A stretch of DNA of 59,923 nt from Bacteroidota bacterium. Lineage in GTDB: Bacteria; Bacteroidota; Bacteroidia; Chitinophagales; Chitinophagaceae. The stretch's first letter is position 1. The number at the start of each line of letters is the position of its first letter. The stretch covers positions 1-59,923 of the forward strand of contig JAEWKC010000044.1 in the NCBI GenBank assembly GCA_023386235.1, written 5' to 3'. Below the pieces are notes generated by a model. It made no database searches and was not told the origin of the DNA. It worked only from the letters and a program-made list of their open reading frames with translations. The position numbers and the translations under genes are program-made. This document shows positions 34,021 through 42,128 of this stretch, one piece after another.

Positions 34021-34830
34021 ATGTATTCAGCAACACAGTTAGCAAAAAAATATATAGGCTATTGGTTCAAATCAAGCAATGGTAAAGGTCACGGAGTGCA
34101 CTCTCCCTTTGTTTTTGATTTTATTAAAAACGTATTGAACAGGAAAGTAAAAAAAGAAGAATATATGCTGATAGAGCAGCAGCGCAACGCGCTTAAGCAA
34201 AATCAGCGGACACTTACATTGCAGGACTTTGGAGCCGGATCGGTAATAGAAAATACAAAACAGCGAACAGTATCTTCCATCGCCAAAAATTCTTTGAAGT
34301 CTAAGAAATATGCGCAACTGCTATACAAAATAGCCCGATATTATCAGCCCGCACATATACTTGAGCTGGGTACCTGCTTAGGAATTACCACGGCATATCT
34401 TTCTAAAACCAATGATCATGCGGTTATTACCACTATGGAGGGTGCAGCCGAAGTAGCGAGTGTGGCGCAAACGGTTTTTGACAATTTAAGGTTGAATAAT
34501 ATTGAAATAGTAAGAGGCAATTTTGACGATACACTTCCGGGGTTTATTTCCAGCTACAGACAAAATGATAAAAAACTTGATTTTATTTTTATAGATGGCA
34601 ATCACAGAGAAGAAGCTACCATTAACTACTTTAAGCAATTGCTACCGCTGATACATAACGATTCATTAATGGTTTTTGATGACGTGCATTGGTCTAAGGG
34701 AATGGAAAATGCCTGGCATACGATTATACAGCATCCTTCCGTATCTTTAAGTATAGATTTGTTTTTTGTAGGCATTGTTTTCTTTAAAAAAGAATTTAAA
34801 CAGAAACAGCATTTTACCATTCGATATTAG
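34021..34830 (+). CDS. Class I SAM-dependent methyltransferase
   Basis: A 269-residue methyltransferase of the O-methyltransferase/Methyltransf_24 type. The SAM-binding motif I is HILELGTCLGITTAYL, followed by TMEGAAEVASVA (acidic end of strand 2), DFIFIDGNHREEATINYF (motif near strand 4-5) and MVFDDVHWSKGMENAW. The N-terminal 100 residues include HGVHSPFVFDFI, a conserved patch in the Bacteroidota family. Substrate unknown. It starts 51 bases before the MutS2-like gene ends of spacing (34831-34880), same strand. Confidence 0.88.
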   Translation: MYSATQLAKKYIGYWFKSSNGKGHGVHSPFVFDFIKNVLNRKVKKEEYMLIEQQRNALKQNQRTLTLQDFGAGSVIENTKQRTVSSIAKNSLKSKKYAQLLYKIARYYQPAHILELGTCLGITTAYLSKTNDHAVITTMEGAAEVASVAQTVFDNLRLNNIEIVRGNFDDTLPGFISSYRQNDKKLDFIFIDGNHREEATINYFKQLLPLIHNDSLMVFDDVHWSKGMENAWHTIIQHPSVSLSIDLFFVGIVFFKKEFKQKQHFTIRY

Positions 34831-34880
34831 AACTTATTTTATTGCAGTTAAAAAACATAAAAATTTAGTAAGGATTATAG

Positions 34881-36986
34881 ATGAAATTATATCCTCAGGC
34901 AGCAGAGCAACAAATTGAATTTGACAAGGTGAAAGCCTTGCTGGCCGGGCATTGCAGAACAGAGTTAGCCATTTACAGGGCAGAGCATTTACGTATTCAT
35001 ACCAGAAAAGATTTTATAGAAAGAGAGCTTTCGCAAACACATGAGTATAAGCTTGTAACAGAACAAAGTCTTGTATTTCCCAATGATGTTATTCTTAATC
35101 TTGCCAAAGATCTGCAGCTTTTAGGCATCGCCGGAAGCACGCTGGTTGGTGAGCAATGGCTGCAAATAAGAAAACTTTGCGTGGCCATGGAAAATATTTT
35201 TCGTTGGTTTAACGATGAAAGAAAAGCGGCCTTCCCGCAATTGTATACCGTAATTGAAAATACTTATTACGAAAAAACCATTATAGAATTAATCGATGAA
35301 ATATTAGATGAATACGGGAATGTAAAAGATACGGCCTCTGATGATTTGCAGCGTATACGCATGAACCTTTACAGGAAAAGAAATGAACTGCGGCGCGTAT
35401 TTGAAAGAGTGGTAGCCAGGCTAAACAAATCGGGCTATACGGCTGACATTGAAGAAGGTTTTAGCAATGGCAGAAGGGTTGTGGCCGTTTTCGCTGAACA
35501 TAAGCGACAAATAAAAGGGATTCTTCACGGAGAAAGTGATAGCCGTAAAACGGCTTTTATAGAACCTGAGGAAACCATAGAATTGAACAACGAAATATAT
35601 TCGCTGGAAAGTGATGAACGAAAAGAAGTGCTTCGGGTTTTAAGAGAACTTACTGCCAGGCTTAGTGTTTACGCGTCTTTGCTGAAGCAGCATTATGAGA
35701 TTTTAGGTTTATACGATTTCATCCGGGCAAAAGCCTTATTAGCTTTGGATATAAACGGACACTACCCGGAAGTGATTGATAAAGCTGTAATAGACTTACA
35801 AGAAGCTTATCATCCTTTACTCTTATTGTACAATCAAAAAATGGGAAAAACTACCATTCCTTTAGATATTGAGTTTAACGATAAAGACAGGATTCTTGTC
35901 ATCAGCGGTCCTAATGCAGGGGGAAAGACCGTTGCCATGAAAACGATCGCGCTGAATCAAATGATGATGCAGAGCGGTTTGCTCGTTCCCGTAAGGCCCG
36001 TATCTCGAATGGGAATTTTTAAGCAACTGTTTATTCATATCGGCGATACGCAAAGCATAGAGTTCGAGCTAAGCACCTATTCGGCACATTTAAATGCAAT
36101 GAAGTATTTCATAGAAAATGCCAATGGAAAGACTTTGTTTTTCATAGATGAGTTGGGCGGCGGTTCCGATCCCAACCTGGGAGGAGCCTTCGCGGAAGTG
36201 ATTCTCGAAGAATTAGGAAGAAGGCATGCGGTGGGCATTGTAACTACGCACTATCTGAATTTGAAGGTGATGGCCAATCACACACAAGGATTGTTTAACG
36301 GGGCTATGGCGTTTGATGAAATCAACTTACAGCCTCTGTATAAGCTTATCGTAGGCAAGCCCGGAAGTTCCTACACTTTCTCTATCGCCGAGCGAATAGG
36401 CCTGCCCAAGCCGCTCATAAACCGCGCAAAGAAACTGGTAGATGATAATCATTTTAAATTAGACAAATTACTAAATAGTACCGAACAGGGCTTACAAAAG
36501 TTGGATAAAGAAAAATCAACCTTGCAAAAACTGATTAAGGAAAATGAGCGCCTGAAAAAAGAAATGCAGCAGGTGGTTAACAGAGAAAAGCACAAACAAC
36601 AGGTAGAGCTTTTAAAGCAGCAAAATAAAATATCGGAAGAACGCATAGCTTATCTGAAAGATACAGAACGTAAGCTAAAGCAAATGATCTTATCTTGGCG
36701 CAAAGCAGACGATAAGGAAAGTGTGGTAAAAGAAATCAACAGCATCTTATTCCCGAAAAATGAAAAAATAGTTATAAGTAAAAAGCTTAAAAAAATAGAT
36801 GCCCAGTACAAAGAAGTGGAAGATGAAATTACGGTAGGCACTAAGGTAAAGATTAAAAAGAATCATCAGCTAGGCGTGGTAAAGGAATTGCGCGGTAAGC
36901 GGGCCATAGTGCTGATAGGTCAGCTGCCTATGAGCGTGGAGCTGAGCGAACTGGTAGCTATTGTGGAAAAGAATGATTCAGCCTGA
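34881..36986 (+). CDS. mutS2: MutS2-like ATPase lacking the Smr domain
   Basis: A 701-residue MutS-family protein. Core domain and clamp helices run to about residue 320; the ATPase shows Walker A GPNAGGKT (343-350), FFIDELGGGSDPNLGGAFAE (Walker B) and TTHYLNLK. A coiled coil (about 520-630) follows, then a KOW-like basic segment GTKVKIKKNHQLGVVKEL. Full MutS2 of Firmicutes carries a C-terminal Smr nuclease domain of about 80 residues, with overall length near 780; here the protein stops right after the KOW-like part. So the endonuclease activity is probably absent. Role: ribosome rescue or recombination control, by family. Confidence 0.92.
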   Translation: MKLYPQAAEQQIEFDKVKALLAGHCRTELAIYRAEHLRIHTRKDFIERELSQTHEYKLVTEQSLVFPNDVILNLAKDLQLLGIAGSTLVGEQWLQIRKLCVAMENIFRWFNDERKAAFPQLYTVIENTYYEKTIIELIDEILDEYGNVKDTASDDLQRIRMNLYRKRNELRRVFERVVARLNKSGYTADIEEGFSNGRRVVAVFAEHKRQIKGILHGESDSRKTAFIEPEETIELNNEIYSLESDERKEVLRVLRELTARLSVYASLLKQHYEILGLYDFIRAKALLALDINGHYPEVIDKAVIDLQEAYHPLLLLYNQKMGKTTIPLDIEFNDKDRILVISGPNAGGKTVAMKTIALNQMMMQSGLLVPVRPVSRMGIFKQLFIHIGDTQSIEFELSTYSAHLNAMKYFIENANGKTLFFIDELGGGSDPNLGGAFAEVILEELGRRHAVGIVTTHYLNLKVMANHTQGLFNGAMAFDEINLQPLYKLIVGKPGSSYTFSIAERIGLPKPLINRAKKLVDDNHFKLDKLLNSTEQGLQKLDKEKSTLQKLIKENERLKKEMQQVVNREKHKQQVELLKQQNKISEERIAYLKDTERKLKQMILSWRKADDKESVVKEINSILFPKNEKIVISKKLKKIDAQYKEVEDEITVGTKVKIKKNHQLGVVKELRGKRAIVLIGQLPMSVELSELVAIVEKNDSA

Positions 36987-37016
36987 TTTTTTTGTAACTT
37001 ACATAAAATTTTACGC

Positions 37017-37385
37017 ATGAATACTGTTGGAAATATCATCTGGATCATTTTCGGAGGCTTCACATCTTTTCTCGGGTATATGGGTGGCGGTCTGGCTCTA
37101 TGCCTTACCATTATTGGTATTCCGTTTGGCTTGCAATGTTTTAAACTGGGCGTGGCCATACTTTTTCCTTTCGGCAGGGAAATAAAAAGCAGGGAAGAAT
37201 CTTTCGGATGCCTTAATCTTATCATGAATATAATCTGGATTATTTTCGGAGGCATTTTTACCGCGCTATCGCATTTGTTTTTCGGTATATTGTTGTGTTT
37301 AACTATTGTTGGTATCCCGTTTGGCAGGCAGCATTTTAAATTAATGCGCCTGAGCTTTTCTCCTTTTGGTAAATCTTTTGAATAA
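37017..37385 (+). CDS. yccF: YccF domain protein (inner membrane)
   Basis: A 122-residue membrane protein built from two similar halves, each with NIIWIIFGG, a hydrophobic segment, then LCLTIxGIPFGxQxFKL and a PFG tail. This is the duplicated YccF domain. Two to four membrane segments are likely. Function unknown. It lies between the MutS2-like and DUF2851 genes, with 30 and 18 base spacers, probably one transcription unit. Confidence 0.92.
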   Translation: MNTVGNIIWIIFGGFTSFLGYMGGGLALCLTIIGIPFGLQCFKLGVAILFPFGREIKSREESFGCLNLIMNIIWIIFGGIFTALSHLFFGILLCLTIVGIPFGRQHFKLMRLSFSPFGKSFE

Positions 37386-37403
37386 ATAATTAAATATTCA
37401 GCC

Positions 37404-38666
37404 ATGAACGAGCGCTTACTTCAGTTTATATGGCAATTCCAATATTTCAATAAGCAAAGTCTGAAGAGTGATGAAGATGAGCATATTGAAATTGTACATC
37501 CCGGCTACTTTAATACCAATCAGGGGCCTGATTTTTTAGAAGCAAAAATCAGAATTGACAATACATTATTGGCAGGAAGCGTGGAGGTGCACGTAAAGGC
37601 TTCTGACTGGAATGTACATAAGCACAGCACAGATGCCCGATACAACAATGTAGTTTTGCATGTAGTTTGGGATAACGATATGGCAATAGGAAGCAATTTT
37701 TCTACATTAACCCTGCAGCCACTGGTTGCTAAAATTTTATTAAACAAATACCGGCAATTGATGCAGCAAAAGCCTTTTGTCTTTTGTGAAAATCATTTGC
37801 CCTTTTTATCTCCGGTAGCCTGGCAGCAATGGAAAGAGCGTTTGGCTATAGAAAGACTTTTGCGCAAATCAAACGAAATACTATTGCTTCTGCAACAGAA
37901 TAATAATCACTGGGAAGAAACTTTCTGGCAATTACTGGCAAAGAATTTCGGTATTAAAGTAAATGCAGATATTTTTTATGCAGTGGCAAAGTCAATATCC
38001 ATCAATATTTTGGCTAAGCATAAAAATCAAATTCACCAGTTGGAGGCGTTGCTCTTTGGTGTAGCAAACTTATTGCCGTCTGCAACTAACGACGAATACG
38101 CTAAGATTCTGATCAGAGAATATAAAGTGCTGAGCAACAAATATAGGTTGAAGCAATTACCCAATTCGCCGCTGTTTTTAAGGATGCGCCCGGCCAATTT
38201 CCCGAGTATACGACTGGCGCAACTTGCCATGCTCATTCATCAGTCCAATCATTTATTCTCTAAAATAAAAGAAACTGACTCCATTCAAAACGTTCAAAGC
38301 ATGTTTAGCGTTATTGCCAATGATTACTGGCATTATCGTTACAAGCTTGCCGATGATCCGGGAGATTTTCAACCCAAAAAACTGGGCAACGCGATGATTG
38401 AAAATATTATGATCAATACGGTTATTCCTACCATATTTTCGTATGGACATTATCACCGTTTGCAGGCGTATAAAGATAAAGCGCTGGATTGGCTGCAACA
38501 GGTAAATGCGGAAAAGAATGTTATTATTGCAGGATGGAAAAATTTTGAAATAACTGCCTGTAATGCAATGGAGTCGCAGGGTTTGATAGAACTCAAAAAT
38601 AATTATTGCAATGAAAGACTTTGTTTAGAGTGTAATGTGGGCAAGGCTGTACTTTCAGGAAAATAA
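37404..38666 (+). CDS. DUF2851 family protein
   Basis: A 420-residue soluble protein with the DUF2851 pattern: MNERLLQFIWQFQYFNKQSL at the start, IVHPGYFNTNQGPDFLEAKI, AGSVEVHVKASDWNVHKHS, and NVVLHVVWDND. The GPDF-E-x-K / EVHVK arrangement resembles a PD-(D/E)xK nuclease-like core (Asp-x-Glu...Glu-x-x-x-Lys), but the function is not established. Terminated by a bidirectional hairpin shared with the convergent ndk gene. Confidence 0.88.
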   Translation: MNERLLQFIWQFQYFNKQSLKSDEDEHIEIVHPGYFNTNQGPDFLEAKIRIDNTLLAGSVEVHVKASDWNVHKHSTDARYNNVVLHVVWDNDMAIGSNFSTLTLQPLVAKILLNKYRQLMQQKPFVFCENHLPFLSPVAWQQWKERLAIERLLRKSNEILLLLQQNNNHWEETFWQLLAKNFGIKVNADIFYAVAKSISINILAKHKNQIHQLEALLFGVANLLPSATNDEYAKILIREYKVLSNKYRLKQLPNSPLFLRMRPANFPSIRLAQLAMLIHQSNHLFSKIKETDSIQNVQSMFSVIANDYWHYRYKLADDPGDFQPKKLGNAMIENIMINTVIPTIFSYGHYHRLQAYKDKALDWLQQVNAEKNVIIAGWKNFEITACNAMESQGLIELKNNYCNERLCLECNVGKAVLSGK

Positions 38667-38668
38667 AA

Positions 38669-38695
38669 AATGCAAGCCATTTTTCGGCTTGCATT
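38669..38695. terminator. Bidirectional terminator between DUF2851 and ndk genes
   Basis: AATGCAAGCC (38669-38678) pairs with GGCTTGCATT (38686-38695). The A-run before and T-rich stretch after allow use from both sides. Confidence 0.85.
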
Positions 38696-38720
38696 TCATA
38701 TAAAGTTGCGAATAAATCAA

Positions 38721-39137
38721 TTAAAATCTTTCCAAGTTAGAAAAGAAGAAATCACCTTCAATTTTCGCGTTTTCGTCGCTGTCGCTACCGTGTACAGCGT
38801 TTTCACCCATAGAGGTAGCATATTTTTTACGAATGGTACCTTCTTCGGCTTTTGAAGGATCTGTAGCGCCAATCAGTGTTCTGAAATCTGAAACAGCATT
38901 ATCTTTTTCCAGAATGGCTGCAACAATAGGTCCGCTGCTCATAAAATCTACCAGCTCGCCGTAAAAAGGACGTTCTTTATGTACTTCGTAGAAAGCGCCG
39001 GCTTGTTCTTTAGTAAGTTTGGTCCACTTCATTGCTTTTACGGCAAAGCCTGCTTTAATTATTTGATCTAAGATGGCACCGGTATGCCCGTTTTTTGTCG
39101 CATCCGGTTTAATCATGGTGAATGTTCTGTTGCTCAT
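38721..39137 (-). CDS. ndk: Nucleoside diphosphate kinase
   Basis: Transfers phosphate between nucleoside tri- and diphosphates through a phospho-His. The 138-residue protein has the start NRTFTMIKPDATKNG, the Kpn-type loop region and the active-site motif NAVHGSDS with His116. Length is normal for the bacterial enzyme. Single gene, transcribed leftward; a weak -7 element (TAATTTCG on the minus strand) lies at 39159-39166. The gap 39138-39325 to clpB is AT-rich and holds the divergent promoters only. Confidence 0.97.
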   Translation of the reverse strand: MSNRTFTMIKPDATKNGHTGAILDQIIKAGFAVKAMKWTKLTKEQAGAFYEVHKERPFYGELVDFMSSGPIVAAILEKDNAVSDFRTLIGATDPSKAEEGTIRKKYATSMGENAVHGSDSDENAKIEGDFFFSNLERF

Positions 39138-39325
39138 AGTATATTTTAAAATTTGCAGCGAAATTACATAAAGTAAAATAAAAATAATTTTTTTCCGACA
39201 AATTTTCCTGAAACGCTTACCTGTTCTGCATTTCCGTCAGGTAGCAACAAGTTTTAACGACAATTTTTCAGAAAAAACTAGGTAGTATATTTTTTGTTGA
39301 ATAACTTGTAAAAAATAATAATACA

Positions 39326-41929
39326 ATGAATCCAAATAAATATACTATAAAAGCACAGGAATTAATAGCCGCCGCGCAGCAGCTGGCTTTTAGCAATGGC
39401 AATCCGAACATTGAAACGGAGCATCTGCTGAAAGTTTTGCTGGATGATAAAGACAGCGCTATTGATTTTCTGCTAAAGAAAAATAATGTTACCATCAATT
39501 TATTAGAATCTAAATTAGAAGAAAAGCTCGGCAAGTTGCCAAAGGTTTCCGGCGGCGATCCGGCACAGCAGATTAGCAGAGATTTAAACAACGCTTTACT
39601 GCGTGCCAATACGGTATTAAAAGAGTTTAATGATGAATTTATAGCGCCTGAACATTTATTACTTTCTATTGTGCAGGGAAGCGACGATACGGCTAACATA
39701 TTAAAAGATGCCGGTCTTACGGAAAAAGGTCTGGTAGCCGCTATTAAAGAATTGAGAAAAGGGAATACCATTAATTCGCAAACCGCCTCACAGCAATACA
39801 ACGCGCTGGAAAAATATGCAAAGAATTTAAATGATCTGGCACAGTCGGGCAAGCTGGATCCTGTAATAGGCAGAGATGAGGAAATAAGAAGAACCTTGCA
39901 TATCCTTTCCAGAAGAACTAAAAATAACCCGATACTGGTAGGAGAACCGGGCGTAGGTAAAACGGCTATCGTAGAAGGGCTGGCGCACAGAATCATCAAT
40001 GGTGATGTGCCCGAGAATTTAAAGTCAAAAATTATTTATACGCTGGATATGGGCTTGTTGATAGCAGGGGCTAAATACAAAGGAGAATTCGAGGAAAGAT
40101 TAAAGGGCGTAATAAAAGATGTAGGCGACAGCAATGGCGAAATTATTTTATTTATTGATGAGATCCACACGCTTGTTGGTGCCGGCGGCGGCGAGGGCGC
40201 TATGGATGCCGCTAATATTCTGAAGCCCGCGCTGGCAAGAGGCGAGTTGCGTGCCATTGGCGCTACTACTTTGAATGAGTATCAAAAATACTTCGAGAAA
40301 GATAAAGCGCTGGAGCGCCGCTTCCAGAAAGTAATGGTAGATGAGCCAAGCGTAGAAGACGCAATATCTATTCTACGCGGATTAAAGGATCGCTACGAGG
40401 CTCATCATCATGTGCGTATCAAAGACGAAGCCATTATTGCAGCGGTGGAATTATCTAACAGGTATGTAACCGACAGATTTTTGCCCGATAAAGCTATTGA
40501 CCTGATAGACGAAAGTGCCGCCAAGCTTAGGCTGGAGATGAATTCTATGCCCGAGGAGCTGGACGAGCTGGAAAGAAAAATTCGTCAGCTGGAAATTGAA
40601 AAGGAAGCGATAAAAAGAGAAAACGATGAAGCTAAGTTAAAAGAGCTTAATACCACTATCAGCAATTTAATGGTAGAAAGAGATACGTATAATGCCAAAT
40701 GGCAGCAGGAAAAAGAGATTGTAGATAAAGTGCAGAATGCCAAGTCGGAAATAGAAAATTTAAAGACGGCAGCGGAAAAAGCGGAGCGCGAAGGAGACTA
40801 TGGTAAGGTAGCTGAAATACGCTATGGCAAAGTAAAAGAGCAGGAGGCTATTATTGAACAATATTCCGATGAGTTGGAATCGTTGACCGAAAAAAGAATG
40901 CTGAAAGAAGAAGTAGACGCGGAAGACATCGCCGAAACAGTCTCTAAAGCCACAGGTATCCCTGTAAGTAAAATGCTGCAAACAGAAAAAGAGAAACTGC
41001 TGCATTTAGAAGAATACCTGCATAAAAGAGTGGTGGGGCAGGAAGATGCCATAGAAGCCGTTTCAGATGCCATACGCAGAAGCCGCGCCGGTTTGGGAGA
41101 TCCCAAACGTCCTATCGGTTCATTTATATTTTTAGGAACCACGGGTGTCGGTAAAACGGAATTGGCCAAAGCTTTGGCGGAGTTCTTATTTGACGATGAA
41201 TCAATGATGACCCGTATTGACATGAGCGAATACCAGGAAAAACATTCTGTTTCGCGCTTGGTAGGAGCGCCTCCCGGATATGTAGGTTACGACGAAGGCG
41301 GCCAACTTACAGAAGCCGTACGCCGCAAGCCATATAGCGTGGTATTGTTTGATGAGATTGAAAAAGCGCATCCCGATGTGTTCAATGTACTACTGCAGGT
41401 ACTTGACGATGGACATTTAACGGATAATAAAGGCCGCGTGGTAAACTTTAAGAATACAATCATTATCATGACAAGCAACATTGGTAGCCATTTGATTCAG
41501 GATGCTTTTGATAAATATGGCAATGATGTAGAAAGAGCCGAAGAAGTAGCCAAGAATGATGTGATGAGTTTGTTGAAAGAAACTATTCGTCCTGAATTTT
41601 TAAACAGGATTGATGATATCATCATGTTTCATCCTTTGTCAAGACAAAATATCAGAGAAATTGTGGATATACAGCTGCAGCATTTAAAGAATCAACTGGC
41701 GCAAAATGGCATGAGCATTGCCTTCAGTGATTATGCAATTGATTTTCTCGCAGTAAATGGCTACGATCCGCAGTTTGGCGCCAGACCATTGAAAAGACTG
41801 GTACAGAAATCAATTATCAATCCTTTGAGCAAGAAAATTCTTGCCGGAGAAATAGACAGAGACCATACAGTATTGGTAGACGTGTTTGACGGAGTGGTGG
41901 TCTTTAGAAATGATACAACAGAGAGTTAA
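39326..41929 (+). CDS. clpB: Disaggregase chaperone ClpB
   Basis: Hexameric AAA+ disaggregase working with DnaK. The 867-residue protein has the full ClpB layout: Clp-N repeats (1-145), NBD1 with Walker A GEPGVGKT (206-213), the coiled-coil middle domain (about 400-525, rich in E and K), NBD2 with Walker A GTTGVGKT (604-611) and the C-terminal D2-small domain with DPQFGARPLKR. The middle domain length separates it from ClpA and ClpC. Expected to be heat-induced, but no known heat-shock motif was recognised. Confidence 0.98.
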   Translation: MNPNKYTIKAQELIAAAQQLAFSNGNPNIETEHLLKVLLDDKDSAIDFLLKKNNVTINLLESKLEEKLGKLPKVSGGDPAQQISRDLNNALLRANTVLKEFNDEFIAPEHLLLSIVQGSDDTANILKDAGLTEKGLVAAIKELRKGNTINSQTASQQYNALEKYAKNLNDLAQSGKLDPVIGRDEEIRRTLHILSRRTKNNPILVGEPGVGKTAIVEGLAHRIINGDVPENLKSKIIYTLDMGLLIAGAKYKGEFEERLKGVIKDVGDSNGEIILFIDEIHTLVGAGGGEGAMDAANILKPALARGELRAIGATTLNEYQKYFEKDKALERRFQKVMVDEPSVEDAISILRGLKDRYEAHHHVRIKDEAIIAAVELSNRYVTDRFLPDKAIDLIDESAAKLRLEMNSMPEELDELERKIRQLEIEKEAIKRENDEAKLKELNTTISNLMVERDTYNAKWQQEKEIVDKVQNAKSEIENLKTAAEKAEREGDYGKVAEIRYGKVKEQEAIIEQYSDELESLTEKRMLKEEVDAEDIAETVSKATGIPVSKMLQTEKEKLLHLEEYLHKRVVGQEDAIEAVSDAIRRSRAGLGDPKRPIGSFIFLGTTGVGKTELAKALAEFLFDDESMMTRIDMSEYQEKHSVSRLVGAPPGYVGYDEGGQLTEAVRRKPYSVVLFDEIEKAHPDVFNVLLQVLDDGHLTDNKGRVVNFKNTIIIMTSNIGSHLIQDAFDKYGNDVERAEEVAKNDVMSLLKETIRPEFLNRIDDIIMFHPLSRQNIREIVDIQLQHLKNQLAQNGMSIAFSDYAIDFLAVNGYDPQFGARPLKRLVQKSIINPLSKKILAGEIDRDHTVLVDVFDGVVVFRNDTTES

Positions 41930-41933
41930 TTTT

Positions 41934-41971
41934 AAAACCTATAAAGCTATTTCAGTTTTATAGGTTTTTTT
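41934..41971 (+). terminator. Intrinsic terminator of clpB
   Basis: AAAACCTATAAA (41934-41945) pairs with TTTATAGGTTTT (41957-41968) and a T-run follows. Confidence 0.88.
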
Positions 41972-42104
41972 CTCAATTTCTTTCAGGGAAATAGATATTG
42001 CTTTTTTCTTTGTAGCAAACAAACAAGAGGTCTTTACTTTTATTTTCCCGTACAACATACTTATTTCAATAATAAGACCTTATAGTTTTTGCCAAAAAAA
42101 TTAG

Positions 42105-42112
42105 TATTTTTG
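42105..42112 (+). promoter_or_regulatory. -7 promoter element of the helicase gene
   Basis: TATTTTTG fits TAnnTTTG, 16 bases before the TTG start. A TTTTTG at 42086-42091 has a shorter than normal spacer. Confidence 0.5.
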
Positions 42113-42128
42113 AAATAAATTTTTTCAT

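Noticed and set aside
39268..39999. 243-codon open frame on the minus strand
   Set aside because: Antisense to the N-terminal domain of ClpB, which is certain; Ser/Leu-rich composition is a by-product of the coding strand.
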